DNA of 64,000 nucleotides from Alkalibaculum sporogenes (lineage in GTDB: Bacteria; Bacillota; Clostridia; Eubacteriales; Alkalibacteraceae), in NCBI RefSeq assembly GCF_009362815.1, contig NZ_WHNX01000007.1:62001-126000 (forward strand), in the 5' to 3' direction. Below are positions 10,515-18,365 of the stretch, piece after piece (position 1 is the first letter of the stretch; every line of letters starts with the position of its first letter). Under the pieces are notes generated by a model. The model ran no database searches. It saw nothing but the letters and a program-made list of their open reading frames with translations, and was not told the DNA's origin. Made by a program: the position numbers and the translations under genes.

Positions 10515-10573
10515 TTGCAATTACATTTGTAACGTGAGATAATTTACTAGGTAACAAAATGTAATCGTTACAT
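10515..10573 (+). promoter_or_regulatory. promoter of the EIIB-EIIC genes with operator in the spacer
   Basis: A -35 TTGCAA (10515-10520) and a -10 GATAAT (10538-10543) are separated by 17 bases. The spacer starts with TTACATTTGTAAC (10521-10533), the same 13-mer as at 4311. A related inverted copy TTACATTTTGTTAC is read on the minus strand at 10551-10564. It overlaps a 15-base palindrome-like ATGTAATCGTTACAT (10559-10573) that resembles, but does not match exactly, a catabolite-responsive element. I infer repression by the SorC-family protein and possibly by CcpA. Confidence 0.6.
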
Positions 10574-10638
10574 GAAGGGCGATTAGTGAATATGTTTATT
10601 ACTCACTAAATTATAGGTTCATTAAGGAGGTGAAGAGA

Positions 10639-10926
10639 ATGGCTAAGAAAATTTTAGTTGCATGTGGAACTGCTATTGCTACATCAACAGTAGTAGCAAA
10701 AAAAATTGAAAAAGTTTGTAAAGAACAAGGTATAGCGTGTATGACAGTACAGTGTAAAGCTTCTGAAGCTGTATCAAAGGCAAAAACATTGAAACCTGAT
10801 GTAATCGTTGGTACGTGTCAAATATCTGGTGATACTGGAGTACCAGTAATCAACGGAAGATCGTTCCTAACAGGAGTAAACCTCCAAGCCACAATTGATG
10901 AATTAATGGAAGTATTAAAGAAATAG
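10639..10926 (+). CDS. PTS EIIB component, galactitol type
   Basis: A 95-residue EIIB. The phosphocysteine is Cys9 in ILVACGTAIATSTVVAKK, the CGxGxxTS-like P-loop of GatB proteins. It carries phosphate from EIIA (4563) to the EIIC-bound sugar. The ATG at 10639 was chosen because AAGGAGG ends eight bases upstream; an in-frame GTG at 10630 overlaps that site. EIIC follows after 59 bases. Confidence 0.92.
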   Translation: MAKKILVACGTAIATSTVVAKKIEKVCKEQGIACMTVQCKASEAVSKAKTLKPDVIVGTCQISGDTGVPVINGRSFLTGVNLQATIDELMEVLKK

Positions 10927-10985
10927 TTTAATATTTCTAGAATTTAGTGAGATGATAATAAAAAAATGAATAGGGGGAAACACAA

Positions 10986-12260
10986 ATGGATTTTATTTTA
11001 GCTGGATTTACATGGATTATTAATGCAGGAGCCTCTGTAATGATGCCAATTATTCTTTTAATTTTAGGACTGGCTCTTGGACAAAAATTTAGCGAAGTAT
11101 TCAGAGCTGCAATTACGTTTGGTATTGCATTTATTGGTCTGAATTTAGTTATTGGACTTATGGTTAGTACGATAACTCCTGTAATCAACACATTAGTTGA
11201 AGTGTATGGACTTAGAAACAATGCTGTAGATATCGGATGGCCAGCAGGTGCCGCAGTAGCTTGGGGTACGGGAGTAGTACCTATTATATTTATAACCATT
11301 ATAGCCACAAATGTTATTATGTTGATGCTTGGTTGGACTAAAACTATGGATATAGATATTTGGAATTACTGGCATGCATTATTTATTGGTAGCTCAATTG
11401 TATTAGTAGGTGGCGGAACTACATTAAGTTATATTTTAGCTGCTGTATCTGCTGCAATTAATATGGCAATTGTATTTAAAATTGCTGACTGGGTTCAACC
11501 AGATTGTGCTGAGATTTTAGGATTAGAAGGTATTTCTTTACCACATACACAAGCAGTAGCTTTTGCAATTATAGCATACCCGTTAAATGCATTAATGGAC
11601 AAAATACCAGGATTTAATAAAATAGTATGGACATCTGATACGATGACTGAAAAGTTAGGATTACTAGGTGAACCTATGATCTTAGGATTAGGTATTGGAT
11701 TTATTTTAGCAATTGCTGCAAGAATGGACGTTGCTACTATACTTAATACAGGTATGGGTGTAGCTGCAGTACTAGTATTACTTCCAAGAATGATTGCATT
11801 ATTAATGGAAGGACTAATGGTTATTTCCGAAGGTGCACATGAATTTATGGAAAAAAGATTTCCAGGAAGAGAACTATATATTGGTTTGGATGCTGCAGTT
11901 GCTATAGGACATCCTTTCGTAGTATCTATTGCACTTATTATGATTCCAATAACTTTAATTTTAGCATTTATATTACCAGGAGTTACAGTATTACCATTAG
12001 CTGATTTATCAGTGTTAACATTCTTTAATATTTGTTCAGTACTTCCAAATAGAGGTAACTTATTTAGAGGTATAATTTTAGGAACAATTAATAGTATAAT
12101 AATACTTTATATAGCTACTTTTGCAGCTCCTATCATGACTGAATTATTATCAGTAGTTGATCCAGGCATGGTATTAGAAGGATCACAAGTTACTAGCTTA
12201 GCAGTTGGAGCACAATGGTATACTTGGATTCCATACTGGATAGCACAATTGTTTATTTAG
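10986..12260 (+). CDS. PTS EIIC component, galactitol family permease
   Basis: A 424-residue, very hydrophobic membrane permease of the PTS-Gat family with about ten membrane segments. It starts with MDFILAGFTWIINAGASVMMPIILLILGLALGQ, of which the first 20 residues already show the family pattern. Conserved features are LGEPMILGLGIG (about 236) and GLDAAVAIGHP (about 300). It translocates the sugar alcohol while EIIB phosphorylates it. The substrate is unknown; related permeases transport galactitol and pentitols. A terminator lies 22 bases downstream. Confidence 0.92.
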   Translation: MDFILAGFTWIINAGASVMMPIILLILGLALGQKFSEVFRAAITFGIAFIGLNLVIGLMVSTITPVINTLVEVYGLRNNAVDIGWPAGAAVAWGTGVVPIIFITIIATNVIMLMLGWTKTMDIDIWNYWHALFIGSSIVLVGGGTTLSYILAAVSAAINMAIVFKIADWVQPDCAEILGLEGISLPHTQAVAFAIIAYPLNALMDKIPGFNKIVWTSDTMTEKLGLLGEPMILGLGIGFILAIAARMDVATILNTGMGVAAVLVLLPRMIALLMEGLMVISEGAHEFMEKRFPGRELYIGLDAAVAIGHPFVVSIALIMIPITLILAFILPGVTVLPLADLSVLTFFNICSVLPNRGNLFRGIILGTINSIIILYIATFAAPIMTELLSVVDPGMVLEGSQVTSLAVGAQWYTWIPYWIAQLFI

Positions 12261-12282
12261 TAGCAATTAATTACTTTTTACT

Positions 12283-12317
12283 AAACCCTCAATGCTAGAG
12301 CATTGAGGGTTTGTTTT
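12283..12317 (+). terminator. Rho-independent terminator after EIIC
   Basis: AAACCCTCAATGCT / AGCATTGAGGGTTT form a perfect 14-bp stem followed by a T-rich tail (TTTGTTTT). Confidence 0.92.
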
Positions 12318-12375
12318 AGGATTTAAATAAAGCAAACACTTAATAATTAGAGTTGAGAACTTTGCTATTATACAT

Positions 12376-12416
12376 AAAATTTTTATTGTGATGGTAAAGT
12401 TAAAAATTTTTATTGT
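12376..12416. repeat. 14-bp direct repeat upstream of the SDR gene
   Basis: AAAATTTTTATTGT occurs at 12376-12389 and again at 12403-12416, with 27 bases between starts. It lies 50-90 bases before the SDR start and may be a tandem regulator-binding site. Confidence 0.5.
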
Positions 12417-12464
12417 TAAGTGTAAGTAATAATTAATCAAACAAGGATGATTTAGGAGGAGAAT

Positions 12465-13220
12465 ATGTTATTATTAAATAAGGTTGCGATTGTTACCGGT
12501 GGTGCAAAGGGAATAGGAAAAGCTATTGTTGAGGAGTTTGCTAGTAATGGAGCAAACATAATGATAAATTATAATACAAGTCATAAGGAGGCAATAGATT
12601 TAAAAGAAAAACTTGAATTAAAATATCATGTCGAAATATGTATAAAACAAGGAGATATATCAATACCACAAGAATCAATAGATTTAGTAGAAACTACTAT
12701 AAAACACTTTGGGAAAATCGACATCCTTATAAATAATGCTGGTGCTGGTTTATCATTACCTTCTGCATTTGATGTTAAAGATGTTGATTTTTGTAGGGTA
12801 ATAGATGTGAATTTAAAGGCGACATTTAACTGTTCAATGGAAGTAATTAAACACATGGTAAAACAAGGATCAGGCAAGATTATTAGTATCTCAACTTCAG
12901 CTGTTAATCAGCCTAGAGGTGGTACTGTGGCATATACAGCTTCAAAAGCAGGTATTGAATTGATTATGAACTCACTGGCTCAAGAATTCGGTCCAAGTGG
13001 AATTAATTTAAATATCGTAGCACCGGGACCAACGGAAACTGAGATGCTCAATCAATTCTTTACATTAGAGAGAAAGAAACAAGTTGAAAATGAAATACCA
13101 CTTCGTAGAATGGCGAAACCAGAAGATATTGCAAAAGCAACATTATTTCTTTCTTCATCAATGGCGGATTATATAACTGGGCAAAAAATCGTAGTTGATG
13201 GTGGGAGAACAATCCGTTAA
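12465..13220 (+). CDS. short-chain dehydrogenase/reductase
   Basis: A 251-residue classical SDR. It has the NAD(P) motif TGGAKGIG (11-18), NNAG (90-93), a catalytic Ser near 143, and YTASK with Tyr157 and Lys161; the C-terminal GQKIVVDGGRTIR is typical. FabG-like proteins share these features, but placement between the PTS permease and its SorC regulator points to a sugar alcohol or ketose-phosphate oxidoreductase, possibly sorbitol-6-phosphate 2-dehydrogenase-like. It has a GGAGGAG ribosome site and lies 36 bases before the regulator, so the two are probably cotranscribed. Confidence 0.85.
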   Translation: MLLLNKVAIVTGGAKGIGKAIVEEFASNGANIMINYNTSHKEAIDLKEKLELKYHVEICIKQGDISIPQESIDLVETTIKHFGKIDILINNAGAGLSLPSAFDVKDVDFCRVIDVNLKATFNCSMEVIKHMVKQGSGKIISISTSAVNQPRGGTVAYTASKAGIELIMNSLAQEFGPSGINLNIVAPGPTETEMLNQFFTLERKKQVENEIPLRRMAKPEDIAKATLFLSSSMADYITGQKIVVDGGRTIR

Positions 13221-13256
13221 ATTAATATAATTTAAATATAAGGGGTAAGATGTAGT

Positions 13257-14198
13257 ATGGACGATATTAAAAAAATATTAGTGAAAGTTTCGTATTATTA
13301 TTACAAGATGGGCTTGACTCAAGGCGAAATCGCAGAAAGACTAAAAATGTCTAGACAAAGAGTAAATAGACTATTAAAAAGAGTTCGAGATGAAGGTATA
13401 GTAACTATCAATATAAACGGGTTTAATGAGAACTACGTAGATTTAGAAAGTAAAATTGAGGAAAAGTACAATCTTAACCGAGCTATAATTGTACCTGCCA
13501 TAAGAGATTTTCATGAAGTTAATCTGGCACTAGGAATAGCAGGAGCAGATTATATAACATCACTATTACATGATAACTTAAATATTGGAATGGCCTGGGG
13601 CAATACACTTTTTAATATTGCTAACAGTCTAGCAGATAACACAAATCACTTCAAAAATATTTCAGTAATTCAAGTAGTAGGTAGCTTAAACGAAGATGAC
13701 GGGCTTAGACAGTCAGATGAAATTACTAGAATAACTTCTAATAAACTCAATGCAACGCCATATTTTTTATTTGCACCTACCTATGTAGATAATATAAATG
13801 TAAAGATGGAGTTAATGAAGGAAGAAAGTATAAATAATGTTTTTCAAAAAATGAGTCATTGCGATGTCATGCTTTATAGTGTAGGCGAAGTGAATGCATA
13901 TTATAGTGCAATAAGTAGGGTTATAAAAATTGAAAACTACGATGAGATTATTAGAAGTGGTGGCGTTGGAAATATTGGTTTAAGATTTTTTGATAAAAAC
14001 GGAAATTTTTTAGATTCAAAAATAAATGAAAAAGTAATGGGTATTGATATAGATACAATAAAAAAAATACCAGATGTTATTTGCGTAGCAGGACATAAAA
14101 GAAAAGTACCAGCTATAGTAGCGGCGCTTAAAGGTGGTTTAATGACCACATTAATAACAGATAATATTACAGCTAAAGATATTGTAGACTATAAATAA
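13257..14198 (+). CDS. SorC/DeoR-type sugar-binding transcriptional regulator
   Basis: A 313-residue SorC-family regulator. The N-terminal helix-turn-helix is GLTQGEIAERLKMSRQRVN (about 19-37); the remainder is the sugar-phosphate-binding domain with LNIGMAWGNTL, NISVIQVVGS and GGVGNIGLRFFDKNG, ending with VPAIVAALKGGLMTTLITD. Such proteins sense a phosphorylated intermediate and control the neighbouring catabolic operon. The likely targets are the TTACATTTGTAAC sites at 4311 and 10521. It forms the end of PTS locus A and converges with the EIIB-like gene at 14281. Confidence 0.92.
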   Translation: MDDIKKILVKVSYYYYKMGLTQGEIAERLKMSRQRVNRLLKRVRDEGIVTININGFNENYVDLESKIEEKYNLNRAIIVPAIRDFHEVNLALGIAGADYITSLLHDNLNIGMAWGNTLFNIANSLADNTNHFKNISVIQVVGSLNEDDGLRQSDEITRITSNKLNATPYFLFAPTYVDNINVKMELMKEESINNVFQKMSHCDVMLYSVGEVNAYYSAISRVIKIENYDEIIRSGGVGNIGLRFFDKNGNFLDSKINEKVMGIDIDTIKKIPDVICVAGHKRKVPAIVAALKGGLMTTLITDNITAKDIVDYK

Positions 14199-14238
14199 TG
14201 ACCCGCTTAAGTTAAACGATTTCATTAAATTTACATAC

Positions 14239-14267
14239 AATAGGAATCCTAGTGAAGGATCCCTATT
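14239..14267. terminator. hairpin between convergent genes
   Basis: AATAGGAATCCT (14239-14250) pairs with AGGATCCCTATT (14256-14267) with one mismatch and a 5-base loop. It lies between the convergent SorC gene and the EIIB-like gene. The T tracts are weak on both sides. Confidence 0.55.
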
Positions 14268-14280
14268 AGATACCGTATTA

Positions 14281-14559
14281 TTATTTTAACTTTAAAATAG
14301 AGTCAAGTACTTTTTTTTGCCCCATTTGAGGGTAAATGAGACCTAATCCATCTATGACATTTGGTGCTTTAAAATCAATGCTTTGTTTATTAAGCATAAC
14401 TATTACATCTGGATTCTCTTCTTTCTCTACTTCTAATGGTTTTTGGCTGAATATATTTACATTTATGATGTCTATATCTTGTCCACAGCTTATTTTGATT
14501 AATTTAACGATTTTTGCCGCTTTGCTATCATTAATACCGCCAACTAACATAATTTTCAT
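14281..14559 (-). CDS. EIIB-like protein lacking the active-site cysteine
   Basis: A 92-residue protein whose size and beta-alpha pattern resemble a PTS EIIB domain (MKIMLVGGINDSKAAKIVK, then DIDIINVNIF and NPDVIVML), but the position of the phosphocysteine is Gly-Gly. The only cysteine is in KISCGQDID (about 29). It cannot phosphorylate a sugar by the EIIB mechanism, so a regulatory or decoy role is possible, or only a distant fold similarity. The gene is convincing: GGAGG lies nine bases before the ATG. It faces the SorC gene. Annotated as hypothetical with low-confidence EIIB similarity. Confidence 0.6.
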   Translation of the reverse strand: MKIMLVGGINDSKAAKIVKLIKISCGQDIDIINVNIFSQKPLEVEKEENPDVIVMLNKQSIDFKAPNVIDGLGLIYPQMGQKKVLDSILKLK

Positions 14560-14826
14560 TGATGGTTTCCTCCTACTAATCTATTAATTTTCTACAATTA
14601 TAGTATATCATTAAAATGTTAATCTATTAATGTTGTATACTATTATTAATTAATTGTTAATTCATAAGTGAGCAATTGTACTAGTCTTAAAAATATAATG
14701 GATTAACTATTCACTTATTTTTAATAATACCTATAGAACTTGATTAAGAATATTTCGATAGGGTATCATATTACTGTTGAATTAATGATATAATGAAGCA
14801 AGAAATTATTTAAGGAGGTAAGTTAT

Positions 14827-14988
14827 ATGCAAAAATATGAATGTGTATTATGTGGTTACATTTATGACCCAACTGAAGGAGATCCTGATGGTGGCATAAA
14901 TCCTGGAACAGCTTTTGAGGATATCCCAGAAGATTGGGTATGCCCACTTTGTGGAGCTGCAAAATCTGATTTTATTCCAGTAGAGTAA
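14827..14988 (+). CDS. rubredoxin
   Basis: A 53-residue rubredoxin that carries electrons through one Fe(Cys)4 centre. The ligands are Cys6 and Cys9 (CVLCG) and Cys39 and Cys42 (CPLCG). The core [14 protein letters not shown] and [12 protein letters not shown] is canonical. It has an AAGGAGGT ribosome site, and a TATAAT-like box lies at 14789 without a good -35. It appears to be a single-gene unit, in keeping with an anaerobe using rubredoxin in oxygen defence together with the rubrerythrin at 52587. Confidence 0.97.
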   Translation: MQKYECVLCGYIYDPTEGDPDGGINPGTAFEDIPEDWVCPLCGAAKSDFIPVE

Positions 14989-15014
14989 TAAAGAAAAAAA
15001 TATGTGAATTGCTT

Positions 15015-15041
15015 AAAGGTGGTTTCTAGGAGCCATCCTTT
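15015..15041 (+). other. weak hairpin after rubredoxin
   Basis: AAAGGTGG (15015-15022) and CCATCCTTT (15033-15041) can pair with a one-base bulge. There is no following T run; it may be a weak terminator. Confidence 0.3.
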
Positions 15042-15082
15042 ACTTTGCGTTATTTCAAATTTACATCATCTGGAGGGATCAC

Positions 15083-15583
15083 ATGTCAGTTAAGGCACGA
15101 GAGACAATTAAAATTAAGTCTTTTACATATAAACAACTATTGATTATATTTGCTATTTTAATAGGATTAGAGTTGTTTTTTCGTTATGTGAGAGATAGGA
15201 TATCAGAAGACATGCAATTTATAATAAATATTTCTAGTACGATTATAGTTATAGCGCTTTTAACGATGCTTATTGTTAAAGTGCTACCTCGATACGAGCT
15301 TATGGTTCTAGAAAAAGATTTTGCAATTTATAAATCATTTATATTAAAAAATAAGTTAGTCTTTGCTGTACCATTAGTGGAGATAACTAGTATTAATAAA
15401 AAATATGTAAATAAAAGAATAGAAGGTAAGAAACACAATTTTACACTTTGGGGAGTTAAAGATAGGCTGATATATATTATTACATTCGTAAAGGATGAAA
15501 AAAAACATAATGTTCACTTTCACGCATCAAAAAAATTTATAGAAAAGCTAGAAAAAACTATTAATAAAAGGTTACAGACTTAA
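15083..15583 (+). CDS. membrane protein of unknown function, possible PH-like domain
   Basis: A 166-residue protein with two membrane segments (about 19-36 and 46-66) followed by a roughly 100-residue soluble part of alternating strands (VFAVPLVEITSINKKYV, LIYIITFVKDEKKHNVHFH). The layout of two N-terminal helices plus a short beta domain resembles bacterial PH-domain (YdbT/YcxB-like) membrane proteins; that is a fold guess only. The ribosome site is GGAGGG. It converges with the thioredoxin gene across a shared terminator. Confidence 0.7.
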   Translation: MSVKARETIKIKSFTYKQLLIIFAILIGLELFFRYVRDRISEDMQFIINISSTIIVIALLTMLIVKVLPRYELMVLEKDFAIYKSFILKNKLVFAVPLVEITSINKKYVNKRIEGKKHNFTLWGVKDRLIYIITFVKDEKKHNVHFHASKKFIEKLEKTINKRLQT

Positions 15584-15623
15584 AAATAGGTTCTTAATTC
15601 ATATGAATTAAGAACCTATTTTT
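15582..15623. terminator. bidirectional terminator
   Basis: A perfect palindrome with arms AAAAATAGGTTCTTAATTC / GAATTAAGAACCTATTTTT. It serves the convergent gene at 15083 and the thioredoxin gene. Confidence 0.93.
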
Positions 15624-15646
15624 AAGTAATGATTATAATAGCGGAA

Positions 15647-15976
15647 CTATAAGAGTGAATTAATGATTGTGGTATAATCAGGCTTCGTTTTTGCACCAAC
15701 TTCACGTCGTACTTCTTCACCATTATTAAAGAATAATACAGTTGGGATACTCATAACTCGATATTTCATTGCAATAGTTCTATTTTCATCTACATTTACT
15801 TTTCCTATTTTTGCTTTTCCTTTGAAATCAGTAGAAAGTTCATCTACTATAGGTAATACCATTTGACATGGACCACACCATTCAGCCCAGAAATCTACTA
15901 AAACAGGAACACTGGAATTAATTACTTCATCCTCAAAATTACTTTCATCTAAGATAATTACATTTGAATTTGACAT
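15647..15976 (-). CDS. trxA: thioredoxin
   Basis: A 109-residue thioredoxin that reduces protein disulfides in the cytosol. The redox site is WAEWCGPC with Cys34 and Cys37, the cis-proline is in SIPTVLFF, and the start VIILDESNFEDEV is typical. The ATG at 15976 was selected because GGGAG lies eight bases upstream; the in-frame ATG at 15994 precedes that site. No thioredoxin reductase gene is adjacent. The 284-base gap to the divergent decarboxylase gene is AT-rich; I see no clear motif in it. Confidence 0.95.
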   Translation of the reverse strand: MSNSNVIILDESNFEDEVINSSVPVLVDFWAEWCGPCQMVLPIVDELSTDFKGKAKIGKVNVDENRTIAMKYRVMSIPTVLFFNNGEEVRREVGAKTKPDYTTIINSLL

Positions 15977-16260
15977 CAAACAAACTCCCTTCATAATAAT
16001 AGTTTATATCTACCCAATGAGTATGGGCGTTAACCAATACAAAATATACCTATAAGTAATATTAGAGTACAATGGTAAGCATAGGTAAGGTATAATATAT
16101 CATATGAGTACTTTTATTAAAAGATTATTATAATTATTATTTTCAAAAACATCAATAAAAATAACTAAACTTAATTAGAATAATTTAAAACTAAATAAAT
16201 TATTTTATAACATAAAAACTAAAAATCAGTAAATCAACATTAGTTGAAGAGAGGTATTTA

Positions 16261-17658
16261 ATGAGGAGCACTATATATAATACAGTAGAGAAGATAATTA
16301 ATAAAGATGGATACACAAGATTACACATGCCTGGGCATAAAGGGATATCAGAGATAGCAATAGATTGGCATAAATTCGATATTACAGAGGTACCTGGATG
16401 TGACAACTTAAGTAACCCTAACGATTTATTACTTCATGTTATGGATCAAATATCGCATATCTTTGAGACTAAAAAGTCATTTATGTTAGTAAATGGAAGC
16501 ACAGTTGGGATAATAGCTTCTATACTAGCGATATGTAGATCAGGTGATTCATTTATAATACCGAGGAATTCTCATAGATCCGTTTATTCTGCTTTTATGC
16601 TCCAAGATATTGAACCAATATATATATACCCGTCAATATATTTAGATAAAATATTTGGTTGTATTCAAGCAGATGAAGTAGAAATAGCATTTAAAGAAAA
16701 CCCTAATTGTAAAGGTATCATTATTACTTCCCCTAGTTATCATGGAGTTTGTAGTAATATTAGCAAAATAAGTGAAGTTTCTAAGAAATATGGTAAAATA
16801 TTAATAGTTGATGAAGCTCATGGTGCTCATTTAAAATTTAATAAGAGTCTGCCTTTATCTAGTGTAGATTTAGGTGCTGATATAGTCGTGCAAAGCACAC
16901 ATAAGACATTAAGTTCATTTAATCAAGGAGCACTATTACATGTATGTAGTGACAAAGTAAATTTAAATATTATTAGACAGTATTTGAATATGTTGCAAAC
17001 TAGTAGCCCTTCTTACCCAATAATGATGTCCATTGAAAGCGCTGTAAAATATGCCTTTAAGAATGGGCAGTTGATATTTGATAAGATTATTGGCTATCAC
17101 AATTATATAGAAAAAGAATTACTAAATAGTGAATTTATAATTAAAGGAACAGGCTTAACGAGTTGCTGTAAAGTATTTGATTATGATAGAAGTAAGATAT
17201 GGATCGAGTCTAATAGCATATCTGGCCACTTACTTAGTAAATTGCTTAGAGAAAAATATAATATACAAATCGAAATGTGGGACCAATATAGTATATTAGC
17301 TATGATGGGTATAGGAACTCAAGAGATTGATATTAAACGCCTCGTAATTGCGTTAAAAGAAATTGCATTACTTGAAGAATATAAAGAGCAAGTACGATTA
17401 CCTAAGAATTATATATATCCAAAAGTTGATAAGAGTATGAATTTTGGTGAGGTAATAAGAAAAGATAAAGAACTGGTATCACTAAAGAGGAGTGTAGGTA
17501 GAATATCATCTGATTTTATAATACCTTATCCTCCTGGTATACCGATAATTGTACCAGGTGAAATTATCAGTTGGAAAATTATAGAACGGATAAGTGACTG
17601 GTCTGTAGAAGAAATTGTAGGATTAACAAGAGATAGAGAAGTATATGTCACAATATAG
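16261..17658 (+). CDS. Orn/Lys/Arg decarboxylase family protein (YaaO-like)
   Basis: A 465-residue PLP-dependent decarboxylase of the fold-type I Orn/Lys/Arg group. Seen are LHMPGHKG near the start, DEAHGAHL (Asp184 binds the PLP ring nitrogen) and the Schiff-base lysine Lys215 in QSTHKTLSS; the C-terminal domain has the PYPPGIPIIVPGE motif. The likely product is cadaverine, agmatine or putrescine for polyamine synthesis. In Bacillus the yaaO gene lies in the same neighbourhood upstream of tmk-holB-yaaT, matching the order here. The ribosome site GAGAGG precedes the ATG. Confidence 0.88.
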   Translation: MRSTIYNTVEKIINKDGYTRLHMPGHKGISEIAIDWHKFDITEVPGCDNLSNPNDLLLHVMDQISHIFETKKSFMLVNGSTVGIIASILAICRSGDSFIIPRNSHRSVYSAFMLQDIEPIYIYPSIYLDKIFGCIQADEVEIAFKENPNCKGIIITSPSYHGVCSNISKISEVSKKYGKILIVDEAHGAHLKFNKSLPLSSVDLGADIVVQSTHKTLSSFNQGALLHVCSDKVNLNIIRQYLNMLQTSSPSYPIMMSIESAVKYAFKNGQLIFDKIIGYHNYIEKELLNSEFIIKGTGLTSCCKVFDYDRSKIWIESNSISGHLLSKLLREKYNIQIEMWDQYSILAMMGIGTQEIDIKRLVIALKEIALLEEYKEQVRLPKNYIYPKVDKSMNFGEVIRKDKELVSLKRSVGRISSDFIIPYPPGIPIIVPGEIISWKIIERISDWSVEEIVGLTRDREVYVTI

Positions 17659-17669
17659 AGGGAGATAAT

Positions 17670-18257
17670 ATGGGTAAGATTTTTGTGTTAATGGGAAAAA
17701 GCAGCACTGGTAAAGATAGTATATTTAAAGTACTAAAAGAGGATTCAGATTTGAACCTAATACCAATTATTACTACTACAACTAGACCAATAAGGAACGA
17801 TGAAACCGATGGAGATCAGTACTTCTTTATTAAATATGAAAAACTTATAGAGTATGAAAGTAAAGGAAAAATAATAGAAAAGAGAAAGTACGATACTACT
17901 CAAGGTACTTGGTATTATGCTACTATCGATGATGGTCAGATAGATCTATCTTTAGGAAATTACGTTTTAATTTCAACATTAGAAGCTTATAAGAAGATAC
18001 AAAGTTACTTTGGATCTGAAAATGTCATTCCAATATATATAGATATCAAAGATGATATAAGATTAGAGAGAGCAATTATTAGAGAGCGGCAAGAAACAAA
18101 TCCCAATTATAACGAGTTATGTAGAAGGTTTTTAGCAGATAACGTAGATTTTAGTATTGAGAACTTAAAAGATAATAATATTATTAGACATTATAGAAAT
18201 TATAGTTTAAATGAAACGATTACAGAAATAAAGAAAGATATGTTAAGCTTTATATAG
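17670..18257 (+). CDS. guanylate kinase-like nucleotide kinase
   Basis: A 195-residue P-loop kinase. The P loop is GKSSTGKD (9-16) rather than GPSGxGKS/T, and the nucleotide-binding stretch TTTTRPIRNDETDGDQYFF matches the TTRPPRxGExDGxDYFF motif of guanylate kinases. It lies 11 bases after the decarboxylase gene, where many Firmicutes have thymidylate kinase. It could phosphorylate GMP/dGMP or have diverged to another substrate; the altered P loop (Asp after the Lys) is unusual. A canonical gmk may exist elsewhere; that cannot be seen here. Confidence 0.78.
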   Translation: MGKIFVLMGKSSTGKDSIFKVLKEDSDLNLIPIITTTTRPIRNDETDGDQYFFIKYEKLIEYESKGKIIEKRKYDTTQGTWYYATIDDGQIDLSLGNYVLISTLEAYKKIQSYFGSENVIPIYIDIKDDIRLERAIIRERQETNPNYNELCRRFLADNVDFSIENLKDNNIIRHYRNYSLNETITEIKKDMLSFI

Positions 18258-18365
18258 TAATTTGATAATATGTTATATAACAGAATTGATTTATTTTAGT
18301 AGAAGCAATATAATGTTAACTATCAACAAATTACTTATAAATATTTGAATTGAAGAGGAAAATTA

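Noticed and set aside
10559-10573. Firm call of a CcpA cre site
   Set aside because: ATGTAATCGTTACAT is one base short of the cre consensus spacing; kept only as a possibility in the promoter entry.
4515-14790. Similar strings GGGTATATTACTGTT (about 4519) and GGGTATCATATTACTGTT (about 14761) as a shared promoter element
   Set aside because: The match is short, AT-rich and needs a gap; chance similarity is likely.
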